From NCBI GenBank assembly GCA_009741485.1, contig CM019236.1:41344093-41408092 (forward strand): DNA of 64,000 nucleotides, given 5' to 3'. The stretch is from Malurus cyaneus samueli (Eukaryota > Chordata > Aves > Passeriformes > Maluridae). The first letter of the stretch is position 1. The number at the start of each line of letters is the position of its first letter. Of this stretch, positions 24,906-37,500 are shown in pieces. The translations under genes and the position numbers were made by a program. The notes under the pieces are model-generated. The model was not told the origin of the DNA and did not search any database. It saw only the letters and a list, made by a program, of their open reading frames with translations.

Positions 24906-27900
24906 GATGGCAAACTGACACAAGGGTCAAGAGCAGAGGGAATGGAGCTGGGCATTACAACTGTCCTTCAGCGTTACGATTCTTCGGACTACAGGGCAAG
25001 ATGAGCTAACTTGATGAGGAAACCAGAGTTGCACCAAGACTCCTGCAACAGATAAAATATTTCAGTTCATCTGCATCCAGGTGCCATTCACCGTAGTCAC
25101 TTCGGCACCAGACTCATCGCTTTGCTCCTCCTGAAAGAGGCTGCTGCAGAGCTCAAGGTCAGTTTCCAGTTTTCTGTCAGTACAAGAAATTCATGTCACT
25201 TAGCCTATCATCTTCCTTGAGTCCTAATGCTGAGAGTCATTTTTCAGCTGAGACTTTCCACATTGTCATTTGTCAGCCCAGAAGGACTGGATGTCTGTCC
25301 CAAAACGGTTCCTTCCTTCAGGGATCAGGTCTGGAACCATTCCAGAGACTTTTCCCATTTTCTGCCATGTAGGCAGTTTTACCTTACCAAAGAAAGTGGC
25401 ACCTGGAAGTGCAGTAGCTGCTAAATTTTACTTTTCTAATGCTCAAGAACTGCTGCCAAGGCTGTGGGGTTTTATTTTGAGACCTGTGCTCAGCCTCAAG
25501 TCAGCTGAACAGCCTCAGTGTGAATCTGGCTTTTGAGAGAACCGCTGATTCTGCAGCACACACCTTTTAGTGCACCTTCACCTGAAGGCAGGCTGGGATT
25601 TTTCTGTTGCTTCTCATAACTCACAAATGCAAACATCAAACCCACTTGCTGATTAAGGAACATCAAACAATCAAAATCAATATTTATTTTGCATTTAACC
25701 ACAGGAGCAAAATGACAAGACATGAAGCACTTAGCTCTGAGGAGGACATGGTGCCATGGCTCACAGGAGCATCCCTCAATTAATCACTCTGTCTGTAATG
25801 AGAAGGGTGGTATGTTTTAGACACCTCTGTTCTCAGAGATAAGGGCTGAAGATGGTATTACACCAGAGTGGCATGGCACTATTGTGTCATTTGGGCTGAC
25901 CAAAGGGATGTCTTAACATTGCAAACAACCTCTCTGATGATCATCTGCAGGCATAGAGTCAGAAATACTTGTCAAAACCATGCAAAGTTGCACAGCCAGG
26001 GCTCTGCCTCTTGCAAGGAGCTGGTGATATGCTGTGAGACTATGTGACTGATATTCTGGTGATATTCTGTATTTGAGCAAAATGCCAGATGAGAAGCCCT
26101 TGTGGACAGAGCTGTCAGTTGCAGCAGCCATGACTGTGATAGCCACCCTTCTGTTCTTCTCCCCTCTCTCCTTGGAGGTGTTGCTTATAGGAATCAGAGG
26201 AAAAAGAATTATCCTATCTATCTGTGAAAGTTCCTAAGTCTTACTTCCTGTGTTTTGCTATTTCTTCCATTGTTAAGACGTTGGTCAGGACAGGACTGTC
26301 CTGCAGAAGCTTGGAAGAGGACAGACCTTGTTCTTGTGTTCCAACAAATGAACATTTGTGATAGATGTCACCAAAAGCTGTATCTGAGGTTGTATTAGAA
26401 GTTTCTTTCTCTTTTCACCCAATACCTCTAAGTGCTTTTACTGACATAAATGAACAAAGAAATAGTAAGTTGCAGTGACCTCCGATAAGACAAGTTGTCC
26501 TATCCTGGCTTAGTTCCTGCAGTCCTTGTTCAAAGAAATCTTTTTATTAAAACAAATGAGACTTTTTGACAGGAATGCTGTGACCCTTTTTACTTTTCTC
26601 AGAGGATCTATTTTTTCTTACGTTGTGGTAATTGCTTGAAGTGGCAGAGATTCTCTCATTAACCCTGCTGCTTCTGCTTCTGCAATCTTTCTGACTACAG
26701 AACACAGGCAAGGGACAAGGCAATTAGCTTATGGGAAAAAAGGCAGATTTTATGTAATTATGAATAAAAAACAAATTAGTTTTTCTTTATCAAAGTGTGT
26801 ATAATACCCTGTGTGCTTGTGCATCTGAAGCAACCTTCAGTGTTACTGTCTGAAGTGAAGATGAGGCACAGGATGCCTGTCATTTGATGCTATGAAACAA
26901 AAGCAAATCATGGCACTGCTGCTGTCCTTAAGAGGGTGTTAGCCCTCTGATTTCAGAACACTGCTGATGCTACTGCTTTAGAAACATTGTAGATGTTTAG
27001 GAGCAGTTTTCCTGTTCGCTCTTTCAAGTCTCACTTAAATTCCTCAGCTCCTGCTGCATAGTCCTGGTAATCCATTGACATACGGCTATGATGCCATTTG
27101 TGATGGGAGAATGAAGACATTCCTCAGCTCTGAAACAAAGAAACATTAGCACATGAAGTCTTTGGAAATAGTTCTCAGGAGCCCCAAAAACTGAAGTACA
27201 CAGTGAAGGAACAAAAATGCAGATGATGTGGTGCACCAAAAATTTGGGCAAAAGGTTTTGCTGAGGAAAAAGTAAAGGACTGCAATCCTGAACCATGGAA
27301 AAGTATTCATAGTTCTTTAAAATCCTCTAAACTCTTTGCAGTCCAAGAATCCTCTTGGATGGTTCCTGATTAGGAAAGGCCATTCTCATTTGCAGGTTCC
27401 TTTTTGATCAGAGGATTGGACTGTAGATTTCTCAGTTGGGAAACTGTTCAGTGTGCTGTGAAACAGGCTTTACCATGAGTCAATAGAGAATCTGAAGCAA
27501 TTTCCCATCCAGGGAGGCCAGTGCACACTTACTAATTACCTGAGTATTTACTATAACTTTTAAAATATATTGTAGTTTGAACATCAATATTGCAAATAAT
27601 GGGGCAGGGCAGGGGAAGCTTATGGGCCTTGTAGCATGGTTTGTTGGATAGGATTGTGGAAATTCCTTACTTATAGAGAAGCTTAAATTTAGAAGGCATG
27701 ACTGTGCCATGAAGAACTTTTCATCATGGGTGTGGACAGCTTTCCTCAGTGAGAAAGCTATCCAAATGAGCAGCTGCACATATTTGATCAGAGTTTTCCA
27801 AGCAGCAACAGCTCTGATTATTGTATTGATAACAAGCAGCTCCAGTCTCCAGCTCCCTTCCATTAGCTGACTGTGCTGGCATAACCCTGCCATATGGGAG

Positions 27901-30900
27901 CAGCGAGCAGAAGGACCTGACTTTCTTTACACACAGTTAACCAAGTGCCCTTACTTGAAAATTTGATTTGAAAAGGATTTTCTTAGCTTAGTGCCGTACT
28001 GTGCAAATTTGCACTTGGGAAGATAGCAGTGCTGCCCAGGCATGTGGTGCAAATGACTCAATTAGTGTGTGGGGAAGCTGGGGGAGTCCAGGGCTGCTGC
28101 TGTGCTGGCCCCCCGAGGGCCCACTGAGCTGGGGGCACGGCCCTTGGGTCAAGCTTTACCTGCTGCAAGCACTGACAAAAACAGCAGCAAGTCCCCCGTG
28201 CCAAATGGCTTTGGTACGTCAGCTTGGGACACCATGTCTGTGCCACCTGTGCTGCACTGGCCTCCGCATTGCCGTGGGATGGATGTTGGAAGTGCTGCTC
28301 CAAAAAGGACTCACATGCAGCAGCTGAGAGGTGCCTTGTGCTCTCAGAAACTGCTAGGCACTCTTGGAGAAATTATTTTGTCTCCTTATAGCATACATGC
28401 TGGGTACAGTACAGGCCATTGCATCTAGGTAGGTCAGAAAGTGCAATTTTGCTCTATGAGACTATGCAAGCATGTTTGATAAGGCTGAAAATTCTACTTA
28501 AAATTGTTTTACTAAGCAGCCATCTTCATGTAACTTTGCTATACCAAGTTTTACAAAGCTGTTGTTTTAGCCACAGTGTTTCCCTCTGTCATGGACGTCC
28601 AGCACCTTGGCTGTGATTCAGAGAATCAGCAAGGAAGCTCTTAAACCAAATCATGGCATGGCAATTTAATTCCCTGCCATGGACGGGGCTGGATGCATTT
28701 TTGGCAGGCTGAGGAAAACAGCATCTGTGCAACTGCAGACAGATGTGAGCAGATAGAAGTGGGTGGTTCTAGTAAATAAAATAAAATAGTGGGACTTAGT
28801 CAGTCCTACAACTGTAGGTCCAAGTATCATCTTGATTTTGTCCAGCTCCAGCAAATGAGTTTGGAAACAGACTTCTCAGTAAGTTTTTATAGAGATGTGA
28901 AGCTGCATGGACATCCATTGCACCATCCCATGTATGTCCACAGTAAGAAAAATAGTTTATATTTAATAGACTTTGAAAATTGCTTGAGAATCTCATTTCA
29001 CAGCTTTGTTCACCATGCAGCCCTGTTGCCCTGGGCTGCTCCTACTGCCTGTTATGACACACCCTGATTATGCCAGCTGGAAACCAAACATCTGTTGCAA
29101 CTTACAGAAAGAGTAATTGACTTGGAATGTACTACCTAAAACAGGGGAAAATGAACAAAGTTTGCTGCACTGGGCTCTGTTTTTTTGTGGCTGCTGCCAA
29201 TAGCTCCTTCTTGAAAAGAATGCCACGGGGAATACACACAGTGCTTGGTCACCTATCAAAATTTACCCTTCTCCCCCAGTTACACTTTTTTCTTTTCAGT
29301 CACTCATCATTTATATCGGCCCTCCCCCCAGTCCTCCATTTTTCCAAACCCAGTGCTGCTTACTGAAATGTGATTTTTGATTCCTTATTTCCATATTTGG
29401 AAATGTTTTTCTCCTTCATAAATATGAAGTAAAACACTGCACAATGCCCCCATATCAACACATTACTCTGCTGCTTAATGCATACACCATACAAGAGATT
29501 ATTGTCACTGTTCCAGTAGGTGAAATTCTGACAACTGGAAAAAGCTGTGGAGTGCCAAAATGTACATTAGCATCAACCACTTGGAAAGAGTACTCTTTTT
29601 CTAAGGAGTAAGATTCTTTCAAAAGTTTTAGTGATACTGTAAAGATGATTTCCTAAGGAAAACTGTTTCAGAATAGCCATTTCCCTAGTCACCACATTTT
29701 AAGAAAGCTGAGGATTTAAAAATAAATTTCAAGTATTCTCGTTTTCCTCCTCGAGGTGATGTTTTAAGAACTGGCCTTGCACAACAACAGCCAGCTTCAC
29801 ACATTTGATGAGGGATCACCGTGAGTGAGAAGTGGTGCAAAAGATAAACCCAGGCTCCCGTGTGGTGCACAAGGGCTCCTCACAGCCCTGCTCCATCAGC
29901 AGGAGTCATTGACCTGAAACATCCCACCAGGAAAGGCACAAATGTGGCATGTATTTATTCTGCCTAGCAGGTTATTTCAAATCAATACAAACTTACAAAT
30001 GGTGAAGAGGTTAAAGAAAATGAAAGCCAACAACCCTTTCCAGGAGCTGACGGCACATCATGGGTGACATAAAGCATACTCCTGGGAAACAAGGATAATG
30101 CCCAGGACTCTGACATGCAGAGCACTGGCAGAAGACTAGCACCCCTGGAATGCTGACAATATATAAAGCTTTCTTACTGCTTAGCATTTTGAGGAAATGT
30201 GAAATATATCCATAGGTGTCTCACTGTTCCGTGCTTAAACAGCCTCTACCCTCAGTCACTTGCTGGACTAACAAAACTTACCATGATCCTTACAAATACC
30301 AAAACCTTTCTGACATATTGGAAAATCAGAGTAAGCTAATTTCAGTGTTACCCAGCAGATCTCCAGCTCCGCTTTGCACCTGTCATGGCACACCAGAAGT
30401 GCCTTCTACAGCAAGCCAAGACCAAAAGTGATGTTCACTTCACTTGAAAGAACTGATAAACCAAACATAACATTCTACTTTTATTTTCTGCTAATAGGCT
30501 CTACTACTAACTTGCATATAAAATCACATCATCAAATTCCTTGAAAAAAATCCCCAACAAACATTAAACTCATCTATAGACAATGAATGCCATAAAAAGC
30601 TCACACAAATGCTTAAATAATTACAAATGAATGCACCTTTTGCAGGACAAGTTAGTAATTCCTAAATGGGGTTACACCATTCTGCATCATATTTAAGTAA
30701 GCAAGTTTGACATTCAGCAATTTATTGTCAATTCAACCAGCACTGAGTTTAATAGAAAACTTGCTTGAAATCTGAACTTACCATTTCTACTGGCTTGTGT
30801 GAAGGCAGAAAATTACTCCTTGTGAAGTGCTGATTGATGGAATCATCACTGATGGCAGAAATTAATCATACTGCCTGAGGTTGGCTGTCTATTGGTGATG

Positions 30901-32039
30901 ATGTGGTTGATCTTCTGGCAACATGTTTAATATGCTCTGCCCCCAAACCATGTTTGTTTAGTGGTTTCTGTTAGTTTGTTTGTTGCTGTGGGTTTTTTTT
31001 AACATCAGAAAGCTTGATGCATTTTTCACAGCTAGTTTAAGCCATCAATGTTTCCCGTAACAGATTATCTCTGATCCTGTAACACTCACTTCCATGCTCA
31101 CTCTGAATAAGCATCAAGAAATTGATCCAGGTTAAAACTAACCAATTTGGTCATAAAACCACAACCTTTACTATAGGTCAGTACCCAATAGTGTCAGCTG
31201 AGCAGCTGAATCAGTGCCAGTGCTTGCATGGATTGTAAGAGCAAGCAGATGGGACCAGTCCAAATCAGTTTCACTGGTATGCCTTTGAAGCGGTCCATTG
31301 GCAGAACCAGCACGTAATTTTTAATAAGCTTTAATGTCAGTCCCCGAATATGCGCTTACAGTGGAACATCTGGTCTTCAAATCCTAAGTTTCTATAACCT
31401 CAGCATTTAAAGAAAATAACCCTTTAGCAGATTGGTATCTCCTGGATTTATCTCCATCTTTATTTTCCTTTAGAACCTTACTTTTTCCTAGCTGCCTTTT
31501 TTTCCCTCAACTGGCAATTTAACAAACTTGGCATGAGCTAAAGAATTCATTATCAGTCTTTAGAAGAACTTGGCATGAAATTTAAAACAGTAAATTAGTG
31601 CTTAAGGAATAGTTTGAGAGAGTGAAATATAAAAATTAATTGAGCCAAACACAGAGTAGGCAATGCTGTACCTTGCAGGTACTTTTACTGCAGATGACTA
31701 TTTTGGTGACAAGTCTCCTACTGATCACCACAGACATCTGCAGCACAATCAGGAAAGTAACACACCTATGAGCTGCAGTCAAAAGGAAAGATTTCTAATC
31801 TGTTTTTTGAAGAAACTCTCTCTTCCTTGCAAAAGCCCCTGGCATGCACGTTAAATCAATGCAACAATAATACTGATAAAATTACGGTTTAATCCATTCG
31901 GCAACAAAAGGGTCAAGTGACATGAAAAGAAACTCAAGCTGCAAATTATTTATTGACACCAACAGGTTACTCTTTTCACCACAAATTTGTCTTTAAGATG
32001 CAAGTGATTTATGGAGAAGAAAAAGGGTAGGCCACCAAC
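24906..32039. other. Intergenic sequence downstream of CDC42SE2
   Basis: No named gene or repeat. GC content rises at 28010-28330, where frames are open on both strands without a family match. From about 29900 upward the sequence becomes A-rich on the plus strand with scattered TTTATT words (for example near 29949, 30720 and 31949-31954). A longer alternative CDC42SE2 3' UTR could therefore extend into the right part of this stretch. A weak exon-like block at 27035-27129 is listed separately. Confidence 0.5.
27035..27129 (-). other. Weak exon-like block bounded by 12-bp direct repeats
   Basis: On the minus strand an acceptor TTTCTTTGTTTCAG precedes 95 nt that are open for 31 codons, starting AEECLHSPITNG and ending MQQELRNL, followed by a donor-like GTGAGA. 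The product is unknown. The plus-strand word attcctcagctc is duplicated exactly at 27039-27050 and 27119-27130, 80 bp apart, so both edges of the block lie in a direct repeat. That favours a duplication or small insertion over a conserved exon. Confidence 0.2.
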
Positions 32040-32051
32040 TGAAAGAAAACA

Positions 32052-32057
32052 TTTATT
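32052..32057 (-). terminator. Polyadenylation signal AATAAA, distal
   Basis: The minus strand reads TTCAATAAATG, followed 15-25 nt later by GTTGGTGG, a GU-rich downstream element. Cleavage is expected near 32040. It serves the CDC42SE2 3' UTR. Confidence 0.5.
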
Positions 32058-32110
32058 GAATCAAAGTCAATACTTTCCTTTTAATATCTACAAGCCAACA
32101 CTGAACTAAC

Positions 32111-32116
32111 TTTATT
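32111..32116 (-). terminator. Polyadenylation signal AATAAA, proximal of the pair
   Basis: The minus strand reads TTGAATAAAGTTAG, with an upstream TGTA word (TTTTTGTACATTG) of the kind bound by cleavage factor I and a downstream GU-rich TGTTGGCTTGT. This is a well-formed site 59 bases before the next one. Confidence 0.5.
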
Positions 32117-33978
32117 CAAGAATGAACACAATGTACAAAAAAAGTATGTCTGTTATAAAAATATGTCAATTTTTCTTCCTGGCTATTGAGCTGAAAACAT
32201 TTTGGCAAGTGCAAGATAGGTTTGGCAAGCAAATTTAAGCTGCTATTACCAATGCAAAGATCAAATAATCTTGTAATAGTTTTGTAGTATAATTAAGAGT
32301 CATTGTTAAAGTGGCATTGGAAATGCTATCCCCTAAAAAAACACATCATTGCACTGCCATGTGTTTACGCATCCAGACAACTGAAAATCTCATCAGGAAT
32401 CAGTATCTTAATCAGTGAATACTACCCAACCTAATTTGAACTATTCAACCAGGTAAGTGACATCTACCACTGAAATACAACTTAAGGAAGGCGAACTACC
32501 TCCATGGCTGTGTATTTTACCTTCTGTTTATGAACAGAGAGAGAAGATTAGGTAGGTTCACACATATTTAAATCAACCAGACAGCTGCTGCAATGTAAAA
32601 TCAGGGAAAGGATAGAATTAGAATAAAGAATCATTTATGACAACAGTCTACCTGTGTGTGTCTGCATATAAAAATGAATTTGATTAGGCTCAGTTATGCC
32701 TTATTTGTTTGGATAGTTTGGGGGTTTTCTTCCACATAAAAATTTAATGTAACCAGGCCTCAAATAATTGACTTCTCTAAAACCACCAGCAAGGAGCAAA
32801 AAAGGGACCATTTACAGAGATAATCTGAAAACAGTGCAATATTAAAATGCAGTTTCACAACATGTGAAAGAAACATGCTTTGGAACCTGAGCAAAAGGCA
32901 TTTTACTGACTTAGTAAAAAGTCACCCTGTATGCTGTTTTCATTGGCACCTGTTCTGCCAGATTAGTATGTCGCTCTTAGCAACTTTCATGGCCCCCAAA
33001 TATTTAGTACACAGAAACTGCCAACTACTTAGAAAGGTCTACTAAACTTTTCAGCCAATATTGCAGGCAGTCTGAATGCTGCTACTGGAAATGACCGTAC
33101 AGCTTAAAATTAAGAGAAACTGTAGAAAGAAAAAGAAGCAGCCAAACATGTTGCTCTTCTGTTTAAATAGACTAAAGCGATTCCACAACACTTAAGATAC
33201 GGTACTACACTGGTTTACAGTCTCAAGGTCAGCTCTTTCAAAATAAATATACTGAACATTTACAACAAATGCCTCAAGAATGCAAGCTCTCTCTTTATTA
33301 TTTCAAGACCAATTGGAGAAAAACTAAAATAAAGACATAACTCTGAAGCAGCTAAGTTACAAGTCTTTTTTCAGAAACAGGCATGACTTGGTGCCACAGC
33401 AAAATTTTTCACATCTGCAGTAAGCAATTTTTTTTTTTTTTTCTTTAGCACCAAGCAGGCCACCATACAAAGCAACTTCACAAAGCATGCGGTCATACTG
33501 ACTCTGTTGATTTCGTATGAAATAATTATTTGTGCTTGCAGGTCTCAGACCTTTCAAAAATGGGTAACATTAGGTGACTGAAGACATTAGTGGAAAATGG
33601 AAACTCATTCTAAACGACTTGAATAGAGAAAAGATTAAAAGGCTAAAAAGCAACAGAATGTTGTGCATTAGTATTTCTGAGGAATGAGGAAAGCTAAGGT
33701 TGGTGCTTCAATTTGCCTTAAAACAAACAAGAAGTAACAACCAATCCTAAACAGCTCTACATCCATGATACAGGTAGAGGCCAATGCGTGCATGCCACTG
33801 AAAGGCACAATCGGACCAATCTGATAAATGGCATCATCAGAGCAGAACAGCAACTTTTCACTGGACTAATCACGAAGGGTGAACAATGAGCCATCACGTC
33901 TCTTGTCATGAGCACAAAAAGCAGTCACCAAGGCAAAAGGGAGGACACAGGAAAGAAGATACAGGAACTCACATAAAC

Positions 33979-34408
33979 CTAGAAGACAGAAAACACGTAT
34001 TAAACCAAGTTTTGAGGATTCTGAGTGACTGTTTTCCAGCTGTAACACTGCTATACATTGATTTAACGCCATACATCTTATGGAACCATTACGAAAATGG
34101 TACCATACTAATATCACAAAATTCTTCTGAGATTTTGTTTTATAACTAACTTCACCTGAAAAGATTAGTCTACAACAACATCTTCAGTTAAAATATGCTT
34201 AAGGAAGACTGATACAATCAGAACAATCACCTGTTTATTGTGTGAAAAACTAACTTTCTTACATAATATGTAATTTTTTACTCAGAAATAGATTTTAAAA
34301 TTGGTCATCATAAAGACACAGATTTTTACAGGGAGGTAATTATGAAGCAGTATGATGGTTCTTCATTAAAAAAAGAGAAGTGCATAAAAAGTACAGAGCA
34401 ATACTTAC
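33979..34408 (-). other. CDC42SE2: Intron within the CDC42SE2 3' UTR (inferred)
   Basis: It is a 430-nt interval bounded on the minus strand by a near-perfect donor (TTTCCA|GTAAGTATT) and a strong pyrimidine-tract acceptor (TTCTGTCTTCTAG). The donor lies 19 nt after the stop codon. That is inside the 50-55 nt limit for nonsense-mediated decay, so the spliced mRNA should be stable. Confidence 0.6.
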
Positions 34409-34427
34409 TGGAAAGTTATCCCCAAGA

Positions 34428-34526
34428 TTATCCTGCCTTCGTATCTACGAGCTGCATCTGAACATTTGCAGACATGCCACCTCCATAGCCTCCCTTGGAT
34501 TGCATCTGATTCTGAATGGAGCTGAC
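34428..34526 (-). CDS. CDC42SE2: CDC42 small effector 2, last coding exon (C-terminal 32 residues and stop)
   Basis: CDC42SE2 (SPEC2) is a small membrane-linked adaptor that binds GTP-loaded CDC42 and modulates actin organisation, for example at T-cell contacts and phagocytic cups. This exon follows the acceptor CCTTTTATCTCCAG and starts in phase 0 with V-S-S-I-Q-N-Q. It continues through a glycine-rich KGGYGGG and ends MQLVDTKAG followed by TAA (34428-34430). These are the characteristic C-terminal residues of the family. Joined in frame to 39033-39134 it gives 66 residues. The usual family length of 84 is reached by adding the 18-residue first coding exon, which is not in the window. The exon itself continues 19 nt past the stop to a donor at 34408/34407. 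One residue, Ser in GGGMSANVQ, differs from the mammalian protein as I remember it (Pro). Confidence 0.97.
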   Translation of the reverse strand, partial: VSSIQNQMQSKGGYGGGMSANVQMQLVDTKAG

Positions 34527-37500
34527 CTGGAGATAAAAGGGAAAAGGTGGGCAGGGAGTGTGGAGCAGAGGAAAGAAGAATGACAGTGAGCTGTGGTACC
34601 TTGCTGCTTCTAATCTTATTTCTTCTTTAGGTTTAGTTTTCAAGTGCTCTTTTATTCCCAAGAAGGCTACAATACTTTTGCACAAAGATGCATGTATCCA
34701 AGGCTTGCTGAATTTTAACTTTGGCACGTAGCTCAGCAGAAGAGATTAAAGAACTGGTGCTGAGGCAAAAGTTTTTCCTCCCTCCCAAAGAAAACTGCTT
34801 GAGTCAGGATTTCACTGACCCACTTGGATTAATCAAAAAACAAAAAAATCAAATCTCTTACTGGCATCAACTCTACGTGACAAACTATAATTTATCTTGT
34901 TATATGGAAAATGCTCTTTGGCAACTATGATGAACCAGAGAAGTTAACACTATTATGTTAAAAGCATAATAGACAGCTCACAAATTTCTGTATGGCTAAT
35001 TTCAGACCATTAAAAAAGGCCTAAACTAGGATTTTCTGAATAAAAAAGGACTTTTTTGACTGCGGAATGTTTTCAAATTATCTATTTATGTAACCACATA
35101 CAATGCTTTCCTTAATTGCTACTGTTCCTTTAAATGGCAGAGCATTTATTGTGTAAATCACAGTCAATCTGGACTTCCCTGAACATGGCTGATTTGAGGA
35201 TATTTTTAGCCTGATGCAATTAAATACACGAAGACCCACCCTTTGTGCCCCCCGCTTCCAAGACATGCACATCCTGCTATGACTTTCACTGCCTCTATCA
35301 CTGAACAGAAAGGGAACCCACAGCTCTTTCCTGCTTGGGTTGCATGAGTCAAAATAATCATGTCCAAGTGCTTCAGGAAGACAACTATAATCTTAAAGGT
35401 TTGGCCTTTTTTTCTCTGCATCCCAGAGCATACACAACAACCACACAATGAGCGGAAAATAACACTCATTCAAGGCTATGCCTGCAGGGCACCACTTGCA
35501 ATTATTTCATCTACGATCCTCCTTCACAGAGACCTAAAAACATCACTGGAAAGCTGTAATACAACACAACAGGAGAAACATTTCCAAGCAGCTTGCACGA
35601 TGTTTTCCCTGTCTACAAAGACAAAAGAAGTACATTCTTTTTCCACAGCAAGCAAAACACATGCACTCATACAAAATGAATCAGCAAACTCATTCTTCCA
35701 CCGTTTTTCAAACCTATGAGACAAAAGAGCCTGTTTTTTGATCTTTATCTTCAACAGTATGGCATATTGCACTGCTATGCAAAAGATTGTGGTTTTACGT
35801 ACTTAAGCAGTACAATGTAAAACTATTTCATACCTCGGCCTTTTGCTAAAATAAGTGATACAGCCGCAGCAAAGCAATATTACCATCTGATTTTTCTTCA
35901 GGGAGAAATGTTCAGAGCCAATTTTCTGGTGCATCTGACATCAAAGACTACAAACTCAGTAAGAAAGTGTGCAGAAGTACATGGGGATGTATTCAAGAAC
36001 TTTTCCATTTTACCAAGCTGCTCATCATCTTCACCAAGTGTCTTTTGTCACCCATTGAAACAAATGAAGTTTGAATTTAATAGTCTTTTTTTTCCTCAAA
36101 AAGTAATTAATCTACATGTAAATGTATTCATCAGAGTGACTTTAGGGTGCCAATAATTTCATCTGAATGAACTCGGACTCCAGTAAAAAAGAACTAGAAA
36201 AACCTCCAGGCCTTATTACCTTTCAGAATCTGACAATTTGCTTATAACACTTGAAAATTTTGGAAGGGAGCAAATCAACACAAATTGCTAGGCTAAAGTG
36301 CAAATTTTTATGAGTATTTCTAAAAGTTAGAATAATTTCTCCAGTTTTTGAGAGAGAAAATGTTCGTGTTAGGAGATGAGGAAGTATCGGTCTCAAATGC
36401 ACAGACTGTTGTCCTTGAAACAGAGAATGCAACAAATGAAATGGTCTGCATTAGCAGTTCAGTGGCTATTTTGTGTATGAAAACTTTTTTGTAGGAGACA
36501 TACAATGTGAAAGCCGCTGAGTAAAAAGATCTAACATTTGCAAAGGCTTACAAGGTGACATTCTTTCTGAAGTACCCTCTTTTTGAAGCCATTTGAGCAA
36601 GAAGAACAAGGACTATGAAATGCATTTTTTTTTTCTTTGCCAAAGATGCCATTGCCTTTCTTTGATGATATATCAAGATTCTTCTCTCTTATGTCTAATT
36701 TAGATTGGACTTAAGGATTTACAGATTTTGGAAGGGAAAGAGGATTCTACCAATTAAGGACCATGCAAACTGTTTTGCTGCTTATTTATCTCATTAAATT
36801 TCCTTCTTTCCCTTCTTCCCCTGTTTCAGAATTAGGAAACAGCACAGATAGACCTTGAGAAAGAAAACAGTGGGAAATGACATGAAATTCATTAACTCAA
36901 ACCCGAAAGTGAAGAATATGAAGAAAGGAGGAGAAGAAAGATTATATAATGGAATATTAAGCAAAATAGGAAAAAAAGACGTGGGAATGAAAAAGAAACA
37001 GTGCAGAAAAGCTCCTGCTGCTTAAGTGCACCTTTGACAAAGGAGCAAGGCACTCTACAGAGAAGCCAAACAAAAAAGGAAAATATTTCAGAAATATTCT
37101 GAATAGTCAGAAAACTATTCCGTCAGAATCATATATTACAAAGAATAATGTTGATGAAAAAAGGCACAAGGCAGGCAGAAGGTGGAGGAAGAGCCAAATT
37201 TAAATGGGTAAAAATAATTAAATTGCAGGTATTCACCCAAGCTCTTTAGAAAAGAAGGCACGGTGAGGTTCTTGAAGGAATACAATGTCCATATTATGAA
37301 GGAAATTAGGCAGCAGAAAAACATGTGAAGGTTAACACTGTAATCTTGGAATTTACACTGCAAAGGAAGGATAAACATGGAGACCATCACAGAAGATGCA
37401 GAAAATATGTAGCGTGAAGAAGCAGAAATTTGAGATTTGAAGCAGAGGATTTTTTTTTTATTACATACAGGAATGATTTTTTTTTTCTTACCTACAGATA

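Larger units (their letters stand above)
32040..33978 (-). other. CDC42SE2: CDC42SE2 terminal exon, 3' untranslated
   Basis: Inferred last exon of CDC42SE2, entirely non-coding. It starts right after a strong acceptor on the minus strand (GTTTTCTGTCTTCTAG then GTTTATGTGAG) and runs about 1.9 kb through repeat-free, AU-rich sequence. It ends just after two canonical AATAAA signals with GU-rich sequence downstream of each (TGTTGGCTTGT and GTTGGTGG). Small frames inside it (33357-33557, 33866-34117) would be untranslated. An earlier AATAAA at 33294-33299 or later ones below 32000 would give shorter or longer forms. The alternative is that the stop-codon exon simply reads through the 430-nt intron, giving one continuous 3' UTR. 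Confidence 0.6.

Noticed and set aside
27480..27893. 137-codon minus-strand frame
   Set aside because: No homology recognised and no transcription or splice context.
1..29000. RAPGEF6 3' exons, expected from mammalian gene order
   Set aside because: I could not match any frame to the C-terminal residues of that protein; synteny alone is not evidence.
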